Source of the DNA: Bordetella parapertussis
GTDB taxonomy: Bacteria > Pseudomonadota > Gammaproteobacteria > Burkholderiales > Burkholderiaceae_B
Length of the DNA stretch: 6,743 nucleotides
Direction of reading: 5' to 3'
Assembly: GCA_945882005.1 (NCBI GenBank)
Contig: CAMCWG010000164.1
Span: 1-6,743 of the forward strand
Program-made: the position numbers and the translations under genes
Notes under the pieces: model-generated
What the model was told of the DNA's origin: nothing
The model's input: only the letters and a program-made list of their open reading frames with translations
The model's database searches: none
Part shown: piece by piece, positions 1 through 6,205 of the stretch
How positions within the stretch are numbered: the stretch's first letter is position 1
Layout: each line of letters opens with the position of its first letter

Positions 1-1017
1 CATGTAAAGACATCCAAATGCGTAGACGTGACGCAAGCGCAGGTTCAAGCCGGTGCAGAAGGGATTACCGTTTCAACACTCAAGGAAGCCGAGCAGTTTT
101 TTGATGCGGGCATACGCGATATTCTTTATGCGGTCGGCATTGCTGCGAATAAATTACCCCAGGCAGCCGCCTTGCAAAAAAATGGCTGTGATCTAAAAAT
201 ACTCACTGATAGCGTGGCCAGCGCACAAGCGATTGTTGACTTTGCCCAGACGCGAGGCATCGTATTTAAGGTCTTGATTGAGATCGACACCGATGATCAT
301 CGCTCGGGTATCAAACCTGACGCGGCCAGCCTGCTTGATGTAGCAAAAGTGCTGTCAGACGGCGGGATGGTGATCCAAGGCGTGATGACACACGCTGGGT
401 CTAGCTACGATCTAAATACGCCAGAGGCTTTGGCCAAGATGGCTGAGCAAGAGCGATTTGGGTGCGTCCATGCTGCTGAGCGTCTTCGTGCCGCGGGTTT
501 TTCTTGCCCTATCGTCAGTGTTGGGTCTACACCAACGGCTCTAGCCGCACAAAACCTTGAAGGTGTGACTGAGGTGCGCGCCGGCGTCTATGTGTTTTTC
601 GATTTGGTCATGCGCAACGTTGGTGTCTGTCAACTAGAAGATATTGCGTTGAGTGTATTGACAACGGTGATCGGTCATCAGGAAGAAAAAGGATGGGCTA
701 TTGTCGACGCTGGCTGGATGGCCATGAGTCGTGACCGTGGAACACAAAAGCAAACGACGGATTATGGCTACGGGCAGGTCTGTGACCTAGCCGGAGAAGC
801 CCTTGCCGGCTATGTCATTTCTGGTGCAAATCAAGAGCACGGCATCATCTCGCGTACAGGTACTCCTGACATGGACATCGTGACGCGTTTTCCGGTCGGA
901 ACAGCACTGCGGATTTTGCCCAATCACGCTTGTGCAACCGGCGCCCAGTTTCCGGAATATCAAGCACTAGATGCTCAGGGCAAGATACAAACTTGGACCC
1001 GCTTTTACGGTTGGTAG
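1..1017 (+). CDS. D-serine dehydratase / D-threonine aldolase-like PLP enzyme, 5'-truncated
   Basis: This is a fold-type III (alanine racemase-like) PLP enzyme acting on a D-amino acid or D-hydroxy-amino acid, cytosolic. The reading frame is open to base 1. The first codons read HVKTSKC, which matches the family's PLP-lysine motif (usually HxKTHK), so the true start lies outside the window and about 30-45 residues are missing. An ATG-like start at base 28 would delete the catalytic lysine and is not credible. Other family signatures follow: GITVSTLKEAE, VSVGSTPT, EVRAGVY, DAGWMAMSRDRGT, and near the C-terminus PNHACAT. The His and Cys of that last motif (codons 309 and 311) occupy the metal-ligand positions. 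Cys is the ligand in eukaryotic-type zinc D-serine dehydratases, while D-threonine aldolases use Asp, so a dehydratase-like chemistry is somewhat favoured. Substrate is not decided by sequence. The enzyme has no evident role in the pilus locus that follows 94 bases later. Confidence 0.9.
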   Translation, partial: HVKTSKCVDVTQAQVQAGAEGITVSTLKEAEQFFDAGIRDILYAVGIAANKLPQAAALQKNGCDLKILTDSVASAQAIVDFAQTRGIVFKVLIEIDTDDHRSGIKPDAASLLDVAKVLSDGGMVIQGVMTHAGSSYDLNTPEALAKMAEQERFGCVHAAERLRAAGFSCPIVSVGSTPTALAAQNLEGVTEVRAGVYVFFDLVMRNVGVCQLEDIALSVLTTVIGHQEEKGWAIVDAGWMAMSRDRGTQKQTTDYGYGQVCDLAGEALAGYVISGANQEHGIISRTGTPDMDIVTRFPVGTALRILPNHACATGAQFPEYQALDAQGKIQTWTRFYGW

Positions 1018-1111
1018 AGCAGATCAATCTAGCCATTCGGTAGTTTGCGTATTGAGCGCTCGGGTTAGTTGCTTCACACTCATCGCTGTTTCTTTTTTTG
1101 ATGAGGTTTTC
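1018..1111 (+). other. Intergenic gap / leader of the pilin gene
   Basis: These 94 bases separate the enzyme gene from the tad run. I see no intrinsic terminator: the T-run at 1093-1099 has no stable GC stem before it. No convincing -35/-10 pair or sigma-54 element is visible. The 8-base palindrome GAGCGCTC at 1054-1061 is the only symmetrical element and could be chance. Whether the pilin gene has its own promoter here is an inference from the change of function between the two genes. Confidence 0.4.
1103..1106 (+). promoter_or_regulatory. Ribosome binding site deciding the pilin start
   Basis: GAGG lies 5 bases before the ATG at 1112. It supports that start over the upstream extension of the same frame (possible start at 971), which would overlap the preceding enzyme gene and put an implausible stretch before the prepilin leader. 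Confidence 0.6.
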
Positions 1112-1411
1112 ATGAGCTCACCAGCGCAATACAAGCAGGTAACACGATCGCGCCTTCAAAATCAGCGCGGCCAAGGCATGACCGAGTACATCATTATTGT
1201 TGCTCTCGTCGCAGTTGCAGCAATTGCTGTCTATCAATATTTTGGACAGGTACTTCGTGCTCAAACCGCCGCCATTGCGAAGGAACTGGCTGGCGAGGAC
1301 GGCAGCCAAGAGACCCGAACAGCACGAGCTGCAGCACAAGGCGCCAAGGCAGAGGCAAAACGTAAGTCGTTAAACGACTTTACGGGCAATGCCGACAAGA
1401 GCAGCAGATAG
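1112..1411 (+). CDS. flp: Flp/type IVb-like major pilin
   Basis: A 99-residue prepilin, the likely structural subunit of the Tad pilus. Residues 1-20 form a short basic leader ending in QRG. Cleavage after Gly20 by a TadV/CpaA-type prepilin peptidase would give a mature protein starting QGMTEY, with the hallmark glutamate at mature position 5 followed by tyrosine. About 20 hydrophobic residues follow (IIIVALVAVAAIAVY), forming the helix that anchors the subunit in the inner membrane and packs the fibre core. The remaining ~55 residues are hydrophilic, rich in Ala, Lys, Arg and Glu, and probably helical. This tail is longer than in the smallest Flp pilins such as those of Aggregatibacter. The gene is first in the run, as usual for tad loci. 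A hairpin near its 3' end may affect transcript levels. No prepilin peptidase gene is in the window, so one must lie elsewhere. Confidence 0.9.
   Translation: MSSPAQYKQVTRSRLQNQRGQGMTEYIIIVALVAVAAIAVYQYFGQVLRAQTAAIAKELAGEDGSQETRTARAAAQGAKAEAKRKSLNDFTGNADKSSR
1361..1384 (+). promoter_or_regulatory. Inverted repeat (hairpin) at the 3' end of the pilin gene
   Basis: CGTAAGTCGT (1361-1370) and ACGACTTTACG (1374-1384) can pair over 10 base pairs with a single bulged T and a TAA loop. The structure sits inside the coding sequence, ending 24 bases before the stop codon. No T-run follows, so it is not a canonical intrinsic terminator. It could act as an mRNA-stabilising 3' structure or a processing or attenuation point between the highly needed pilin and the assembly genes. 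That role is inferred; the pairing is seen directly. Confidence 0.5.
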
Positions 1412-1425
1412 GATCTGTAGCGATT

Positions 1426-2778
1426 GTGAGAAGTAGCGATGCAGTCGTCCAATCCGGACAGACGCTTGTGCTCGGTGTTGGGTTATTGGCGCTCGGTCTC
1501 CTGTCTTGGCTCCTCATGCTTCAGGTGGGCGCGTGGGCGCATAACAAGTCCTCTCTTCATCGCGCAACGGATGCCGCAGCATATAGTGCGGCACTCGTCT
1601 ACGCCCGAAATCTAAATCTGCATGCCTATTTGAATCGTACTCAACTCGCTCATCAAGTTGCCCAGCTCCATCTTTTTTCGTTAGCGTCTGCAGAGCGGTT
1701 TCGTTCACGACTAGCGCGACAAGCCAGTGTACGGAATCCGCCTGCGCCTTTACTTGGATTTCGGTTTGGTATGCCTTACGCAGGTGCATACACATTCGCG
1801 CGGCAAGGAGGGCAAAGTGATACGAGTATGCGCAATGCGTTGCACGAGGCATTTCAACAACATGAACAACTTATTCACGCCTCGCTTCATCACATCAGAC
1901 AATCAAGGATGAATGCGAGCTCCGAGATCAAGCGTAGTCTGGAAAATACATTGGTAATGAATCTGGGAAAGAGTGGTTCCAATCATCGCGGTGAGTCTCT
2001 CGATGCTTTAGGTGTGCGTTATCGAATCGTTCGCGACGATACGGTTAACTTCATTGTCAGTCGTGCGACCACGGAGAGCGACTGGTTCGACATGTTGCAA
2101 GCGGCTAGGGCCCGCTATCGCTACTTGGACGACCGACGCGTTGTTGCCCGAAGTTTTAACGGGATGAATTTTCGCTGCCCATGGTTGCAGCATCAGCTCA
2201 GACGTCGCGGGAGTTTGAAGATAACGCGTGAGGGTCTCTGGGAGAGCGAGGAAACCCAATCGTTCCACAATATCCGTTTCAATCGATACATTGGCTGCTA
2301 CTACCGCGAATACCCAATGGGCTGGTCAAAGCTAGCGACGCACTCCAACGGCCCAAGCGACGTAGGTTCTCCGGATGAATCGATGCAATCCTTCAAGAAT
2401 AAGCCATTTTGGAAGTGGGCGTCGGAACGAGCATGGACGGGTTGGAACATTTTCGGAGGAACTCGAAACCCGTTGGCCAAACGGTGGGCAGAACAAGCAC
2501 CGGTAGTCTGGCGTGCAAAGCAACAAGCCCATTACAGCCGGTTGAATCCGAAGGCGCACACGGCAGCGGCCGTCATTTCACTTGAAGTCAATCAAAGGTG
2601 GCGTGACTTCCCCCGGTTGCGCTCAGAAGCTGCCGCAGAGTCATACTTTCTGAGCCCGGTAATTAATCGTCGCTTGCCCACTACGCCGAGCTTATTTCAA
2701 CCCTTTTGGTTGGCGCGACTTGTCCCTTTTCGAGAAGTAGGGACTTTACGTTCAGGATCTGCTGCGGTAGAAAAATGA
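1426..2778 (+). CDS. tadG: TadG-like pseudopilin / Flp pilus assembly protein
   Basis: A 450-residue protein with an N-terminal pilin-like segment and a large extracytoplasmic part. Residues 11-14 (GQTL) begin the hydrophobic helix, about 13-36, with the GQ junction typical of TadE/TadG leaders but no glutamate at mature position 5. After it comes RATDAAAYSAALVYARNL (residues 46-63), the conserved DAAAYSAA patch of the TadG-like N-terminal family. The rest is soluble, rich in Arg and aromatic residues, and I see no von Willebrand A domain of the kind found in some TadG proteins. Its only cysteines, C251 and C291, could form a periplasmic disulfide. The end (PSLFQPFWLARLVPF) resembles other tad-locus proteins of this type. 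The start is a GTG 14 bases after the pilin stop with a weak AGGAT 11 bases upstream; no other in-frame start precedes the membrane helix. In the family, TadG and TadE are minor pilins needed for assembly. The gene overlaps the next by 4 bases. Confidence 0.8.
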   Translation: MRSSDAVVQSGQTLVLGVGLLALGLLSWLLMLQVGAWAHNKSSLHRATDAAAYSAALVYARNLNLHAYLNRTQLAHQVAQLHLFSLASAERFRSRLARQASVRNPPAPLLGFRFGMPYAGAYTFARQGGQSDTSMRNALHEAFQQHEQLIHASLHHIRQSRMNASSEIKRSLENTLVMNLGKSGSNHRGESLDALGVRYRIVRDDTVNFIVSRATTESDWFDMLQAARARYRYLDDRRVVARSFNGMNFRCPWLQHQLRRRGSLKITREGLWESEETQSFHNIRFNRYIGCYYREYPMGWSKLATHSNGPSDVGSPDESMQSFKNKPFWKWASERAWTGWNIFGGTRNPLAKRWAEQAPVVWRAKQQAHYSRLNPKAHTAAAVISLEVNQRWRDFPRLRSEAAAESYFLSPVINRRLPTTPSLFQPFWLARLVPFREVGTLRSGSAAVEK

Positions 2779-3359
2779 GGGAGCGCATGATTGTTCAGTT
2801 TGGCCAAGGGCTTATCGAAAGTTTACTTATGTTGGGGACTTTACTTATCCTTTTATGCAGCATTCATGAAACGGCGGGACTACGTCAGTTAACGTTAACA
2901 GCGCTTTATGAAAGCGCCTTGACGGTGTTTAGGCAAAGAGGGCACTCATCATTCGCCGATAGCATCAGCGAGAACGCTGAAACTCAAAACAGTATCGAAA
3001 ATGAACTTTTAGGCCGTGACTCAGGGATGTTCACGCGGGGGGCTGATATCCAATATTTACCGACTCAAGCGATCGGTAGATCTCGACAGTTTTCGAACAA
3101 AGTTTCAAGCGTACAGAGATTCAGTTACCTCTACACAGGCGCTGGAAGGGCGAACTCTTACCAGGCCGTCCAATCGAGTATTGGAAACTCTAAGCGCGCT
3201 TGGCGTAACGCTTCATTACCAAGTGAGCGTGTCGCACGCCAGGCTGCACTTCGAACCCGGCTGATTGACTCAGTATGGCGGCGTGCAGCGCCACAGTTCG
3301 ATTGGCTTAGCGCTTGGACAGACCTCGCTTTTCGATCACCGTCTCGGATACCTAAATGA
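2775..3359 (+). CDS. tadE: TadE-like pseudopilin (minor pilin)
   Basis: About 194 residues. The N-terminus holds a prepilin leader ending FG, then QGLIES, placing Glu15 at position 5 of the mature protein after cleavage behind Gly10. A hydrophobic helix (LLMLGTLLILLCSI) follows, then a hydrophilic, Ser/Arg/Gln-rich periplasmic region with no motif I recognise. The C-terminal stretch DWLSAWTDLAF is reminiscent of TadE-like proteins in similar loci. The start is either the ATG at 2775, which overlaps the tadG-like stop as ATGA and suggests coupling, or the ATG at 2787, which has GAGG at 2777-2780 six bases upstream. Both keep the cleavage site, and I give the longer form. Upstream extension to 2706 would lie within the previous gene and is unlikely. 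TadE is a known pseudopilin processed by the same peptidase as Flp. The assignment rests on the leader and position in the locus. Confidence 0.78.
   Translation: MRERMIVQFGQGLIESLLMLGTLLILLCSIHETAGLRQLTLTALYESALTVFRQRGHSSFADSISENAETQNSIENELLGRDSGMFTRGADIQYLPTQAIGRSRQFSNKVSSVQRFSYLYTGAGRANSYQAVQSSIGNSKRAWRNASLPSERVARQAALRTRLIDSVWRRAAPQFDWLSAWTDLAFRSPSRIPK
2777..2780 (+). promoter_or_regulatory. Ribosome binding site for the alternative tadE-like start
   Basis: GAGG within the run GAGGGAG lies 6 bases before the ATG at 2787. It makes that start at least as likely as the ATG at 2775 that overlaps the previous stop codon; the two products differ by four residues at the leader's N-terminus. Confidence 0.45.
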
Positions 3360-4072
3360 ATATCGGTTTTTTTGGTCAGGGCTTGCGTGCAGTTCTGTGG
3401 CTCTCCGTAATATCTTCGTGCGCGGCCAAGGAAGTATTGCCGTCCTTCACCCCTGATCTTACTTATCATTCCTTGGTGGATAAGTTGTGCATCCAAGGCT
3501 ACTCAATGCGTATATATCGGATAGGCGGACGCATTGATATTGCGCGGGCCAAACATAAAGTGGCTAGCATCATTCCGGTTGGGTCGCTTGCTGACATCGA
3601 GGGCGACTATTTACTCGCGCAGTGGGGCAACCCGACTGAATCCAGATTGATCGGGCTATGGTCTGTCGCTCCAGCTCAGGTCGAGGGCATCTACTCCGTG
3701 TTGGCGGCTGAGAACGCCACACGGACCTCCTTTAAGGAGCTAGATTGCTTCGCTCACGACCCACCTCCAAAATCGATGATGACTTGGCTTCATCCACGCA
3801 TGGGCTTGTTAACTCTATTTTCGATTGTTGATCGGTCACTGAATAGACCAACATACATTGGGATGTACTCGAGTTGGCTGGGGCCAAACGCACTGGCGGG
3901 ATCAGTCAAAGCAGCGCTAAAGGCAAGTGGATGGATCCTCAGCCTCGGCAATACCGGCATGGCTCCCACAGTTGTTGCTCGAACCATACGGGCCCACAGG
4001 GAACAAACACAACTGGACTTGAGTATCTTCTCTACACAGGGTCGGTCTGTCATGTACATGCTTGCCCAATAA
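3356..4072 (+). CDS. Unrecognised exported protein of the tad locus, probable lipoprotein
   Basis: A 238-residue protein I cannot assign to a family. Residues 1-24 look like a signal sequence: a hydrophobic stretch about 12-21 follows Arg11, and ISSC (19-22) fits the lipobox, so Cys22 could be lipidated. Cleavage by signal peptidase I around SCAA is the alternative. The two other cysteines, C45 and C131, could pair in the periplasm. The body alternates predicted helices and strands. The C-terminal part starts with a helix (VKAALKASGW), continues with a second helix (VVARTIRAHRE) and ends in strand-like LDLSIFSTQGRSVMYML, suggesting a small alpha/beta domain; this is reading by eye. The start ATG at 3356 overlaps the tadE-like stop (ATGA) with a weak GGA 7 bases upstream. 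It sits between pseudopilins and the secretin partner genes, so a role as pilotin, minor subunit or periplasmic assembly factor is plausible but unproven. Confidence 0.75.
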   Translation: MNIGFFGQGLRAVLWLSVISSCAAKEVLPSFTPDLTYHSLVDKLCIQGYSMRIYRIGGRIDIARAKHKVASIIPVGSLADIEGDYLLAQWGNPTESRLIGLWSVAPAQVEGIYSVLAAENATRTSFKELDCFAHDPPPKSMMTWLHPRMGLLTLFSIVDRSLNRPTYIGMYSSWLGPNALAGSVKAALKASGWILSLGNTGMAPTVVARTIRAHREQTQLDLSIFSTQGRSVMYMLAQ

Positions 4073-4077
4073 AGGGA
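4073..4077 (+). promoter_or_regulatory. Ribosome binding site of the cpaB-like gene
   Basis: AGGGA directly follows the preceding stop codon and lies 4 bases before the ATG at 4082. It fixes the start of the cpaB-like gene and shows that this junction, unlike its neighbours, has its own clear ribosome entry. Confidence 0.6.
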
Positions 4078-4081
4078 ATCA

Positions 4082-4918
4082 ATGTTCAAAAGTCATCGTC
4101 AGAAGAAGTGGTTGCTCTTGGGTGTTTCGATCACCCTCGGGTGCTGCTCTGCCTGGTCTATCAGCACCCACCTTACGAATAAGACGATAGAGCTCGAAAG
4201 TCGCAATCGTGTGGAGTACGTAACTATCCTTGTTGCCGCGCGCGACCTCAAACAGGGCGACATAATCCGAGAGGAAGATCTCCAAGAGTCTACTTTTCAA
4301 GCGCGAGGGATTGCGCACGACGTCGTATATTCGGACGAAATAAGTACTGTCATCGGTAAGCGTTTACGTTCGGATCTGCATACGGGGGCCTGGGTTGTAA
4401 GCAGTGGTTTAGCAGAACCCTCTGTACCGGGGCTTGCTGAGCGTTTAGGACCGTCCTTGCGTGCCATCACGGTGTCGGTAGATTCCGTCAGTGCCATGTC
4501 TGGCTTGCTAAAGCCTGGAGATCGCGTAGACCTATTCGTCTCGTTTGATCATGAGGGGAGGCGTGTCACTGCGCCATTACTTGGATCAGTAGAAATAATT
4601 GCCACGGATCAATACACGAAGGATTCTAGGCCTCCTGCTGACAAATGGGAGCGTGATTATTCAACAATTACTGTTGCCGTGTCCCCGGCGGATTCCACAC
4701 TGGTAGTGGCTGCAAGACAAACCGGAATAATCAGTGCAGCCATGAGCGCACAAGGGACATTAGAGTCCAGCAGACCTTCAGACTCGATTGCCTTAAATCT
4801 AGCTGAAATGCTTGGTTTACAGGCGGTCAGTTTGGGTGAGCCCGCACAGGTCATTTATGGAGATCGACTAGATACTGATTTCGAACCGCATTCGGCTGAG
4901 GGTCAGCGATTACGATGA
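4082..4918 (+). CDS. cpaB: CpaB/RcpC family Flp pilus assembly protein
   Basis: A 278-residue periplasmic protein anchored by one N-terminal membrane segment (about residues 10-28, after a basic start FKSHRQKK). A SAF-like domain follows at about 46-113 (VTILVAARDLKQGDII, EEDL, GKRLRSDLHTGAWV), the hallmark of CpaB/RcpC. The second conserved block covers about 126-155, with LRAITVSVD and GLLKPGDRVDLFVSF, then GSVEIIATDQ, and about 194-217 with STITVAVSP and the AARQTG helix. This domain order and length match the family. CpaB/RcpC works with the secretin CpaC/RcpA at the outer-membrane part of the Tad machine, and SAF domains suggest contact with peptidoglycan or another glycan. The LGCC within the anchor is not a good lipobox. 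The gene has its own SD and ends in an ATGA overlap with the secretin gene, the usual neighbour. Confidence 0.92.
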   Translation: MFKSHRQKKWLLLGVSITLGCCSAWSISTHLTNKTIELESRNRVEYVTILVAARDLKQGDIIREEDLQESTFQARGIAHDVVYSDEISTVIGKRLRSDLHTGAWVVSSGLAEPSVPGLAERLGPSLRAITVSVDSVSAMSGLLKPGDRVDLFVSFDHEGRRVTAPLLGSVEIIATDQYTKDSRPPADKWERDYSTITVAVSPADSTLVVAARQTGIISAAMSAQGTLESSRPSDSIALNLAEMLGLQAVSLGEPAQVIYGDRLDTDFEPHSAEGQRLR

Positions 4919-6201
4919 CTCTTGCTCAGTCCATTTGGTATGGGTTCGTCTTTTTATCGCTGGGGCTGCCCGTATTGGCCAGTAAGGAACACGCCCTTGA
5001 GCTCGAAGTCGGATCTTCTCAGGTCTTGAGGCACAAGAGTGTTCAGCGGCTTGCTGTAGGCAATGGTCAGGTTGTCCAAGCTTCTGCGCTAAGTCCCACC
5101 GAGGCAATTGTGTTTGGGAAGCGCCCAGGGACAACGACTATAAATGTCTGGATTACGAAAACATCCCACATTACCTACAGAGTTCATGTTCGTCCAGAGG
5201 GATACGGTCAAGCGATGAAAGAGGTAAAAGCGATTCTGGCCAGCATCCCAAGCGCTCGAACAACGACCGCTGCAGGTCGAATCCTGATCGAGGGCGACGA
5301 TCTAACGGAAACAGAGAGAGCTACGCTTGCTAGATTGGCGGGACGCTATCCTGATTTCATTGAGTTTGCCAATCAATCTGAATGGGAGCGAATGGTCATG
5401 CTCGATGTTCAGGTTATAGAAATTCCGTCAGCGAGGATGCATGAACTTGGCGTGCGCTGGGACAACAATACCTCACTGGGTATGCAGTCCTCTCGGCTTG
5501 CGCTGACCGCTCTCATTTCGGCACGACTTGCCGCACTGTCTAAGACTGGCGAGGCGATAGTGCTTGCGCAGCCACAGCTCCTGGCACGCAGCGGGTCAAC
5601 GGCAAGTTTCTCTGCAGGCGGAGAGGTGCCATACACCACGCAGGATAAGGATGGGAAGGCGCATACAACGTTTAAGAAATACGGTGTACATCTCAATATA
5701 ACGCCGCAGATTGGACGAAATCTTGGAGTGCGTTCAAAAATCGAGATTGAGGTGAGCACTGTAGATCAGACGCTCGCTTCCTCGGCGGGTCCTGCGTTAA
5801 AGGTTAGACGTGCATCGACTGACTTTAATGTTCGTTCGGGGCAAACCCTTGTGCTCGGAGGTTTTATTTCACGTGAACAGTCCGGCGACACAGAAGGTTT
5901 ACCGGGCGTATCCGAAATCCCTGTACTAGGACAGCTATTTGGTGTGAAACGTACGCACAGAAGTCAGACGGAGCTTGCGATCTTTGTTACGCCCATTGTG
6001 GTCGATGCCAGTCATACAGATCTTGTGCAGCGTACGTCCAATGCAAAATCGTTACTGAGTGATGGTTTTCCAGAGACTCTACGTCTCAACTCCCCAATAA
6101 CTGGTAACCAAAACAACGCTCAAGAAAGTATCTTTGATGATCAGTGGGATAACAACGTTGTCACTAATTACGAAGCGGATGTCGTAAACCAATGGGAGTA
6201 G
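4915..6201 (+). CDS. cpaC: CpaC/RcpA-type secretin (outer-membrane pilus channel)
   Basis: A 428-residue secretin through which the Tad pilus leaves the cell. Residues 1-22 are a signal peptide (hydrophobic 6-21, cleavage after VLA). The N-terminal pilus-type secretin domain spans about 25-95 (LELEVGSSQVLR, SPTEAIVFGKRPGTTTINVW). A BON-like or linker segment occupies about 96-155. The secretin core runs from about 160 to 363: VMLDVQVIEI, ELGVRWD, VLAQPQLLARSGSTASF (from 216), GGEVPY, YGVHLNITPQIG, GQTLVLGGFIS (around 309-319), LPGVSEIPVLGQLFG (329-343) and TELAIFVTPIVV (352-363). The loop after ELGVRWD is short, which makes the protein a little smaller than many CpaC proteins. Residues 364-428 form a polar tail rich in Asn, Gln and Asp. 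The start overlaps the cpaB-like stop as ATGA; the nearest SD-like GAGGG is 12 bases upstream, so coupling is likely. Confidence 0.95.
   Translation: MTLAQSIWYGFVFLSLGLPVLASKEHALELEVGSSQVLRHKSVQRLAVGNGQVVQASALSPTEAIVFGKRPGTTTINVWITKTSHITYRVHVRPEGYGQAMKEVKAILASIPSARTTTAAGRILIEGDDLTETERATLARLAGRYPDFIEFANQSEWERMVMLDVQVIEIPSARMHELGVRWDNNTSLGMQSSRLALTALISARLAALSKTGEAIVLAQPQLLARSGSTASFSAGGEVPYTTQDKDGKAHTTFKKYGVHLNITPQIGRNLGVRSKIEIEVSTVDQTLASSAGPALKVRRASTDFNVRSGQTLVLGGFISREQSGDTEGLPGVSEIPVLGQLFGVKRTHRSQTELAIFVTPIVVDASHTDLVQRTSNAKSLLSDGFPETLRLNSPITGNQNNAQESIFDDQWDNNVVTNYEADVVNQWE
6194..6198 (+). promoter_or_regulatory. Ribosome binding site of the FHA-CpaF-like gene
   Basis: GGGAG lies 7 bases before the ATG at 6206, inside the last codons of the secretin gene. 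It decides the start of a gene that is otherwise open-ended, giving the FHA domain a normal N-terminus. Confidence 0.6.
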
Positions 6202-6205
6202 GGTC

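Noticed and set aside
1054..1061. Palindrome GAGCGCTC as an operator
   Set aside because: Eight bases of symmetry alone is expected by chance at times, and no second copy or promoter is seen near it.
1091..1100. T-run (seven T) before the pilin gene as a terminator of the enzyme gene
   Set aside because: No stable GC-rich stem precedes it; it is better read as the pyrimidine-rich leader next to the pilin ribosome binding site.
971..1111. N-terminal extension of the pilin frame back to 971
   Set aside because: It would overlap the enzyme gene in another frame and add 47 residues before a complete prepilin leader; the ATG at 1112 has its own ribosome binding site.
1514..1852. Minus-strand open frames throughout the window as genes, for example this one
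   Set aside because: They lie opposite well-supported coding sequence, show no recognisable domains, and lack credible ribosome binding sites.
4139..4147. LGCC in the CpaB-like membrane anchor as a lipobox
   Set aside because: The -3 residue is Thr and CpaB/RcpC proteins are known as membrane-anchored rather than lipidated; the hydrophobic segment continues past the cysteines.
1454..5859. Shared peptide GQTLVLG in the TadG-like protein and the secretin as a sign of common origin
   Set aside because: In the first it is the start of a pilin-like helix, in the second it is the known GQTLVLGG secretin motif; the match is short and the contexts differ.
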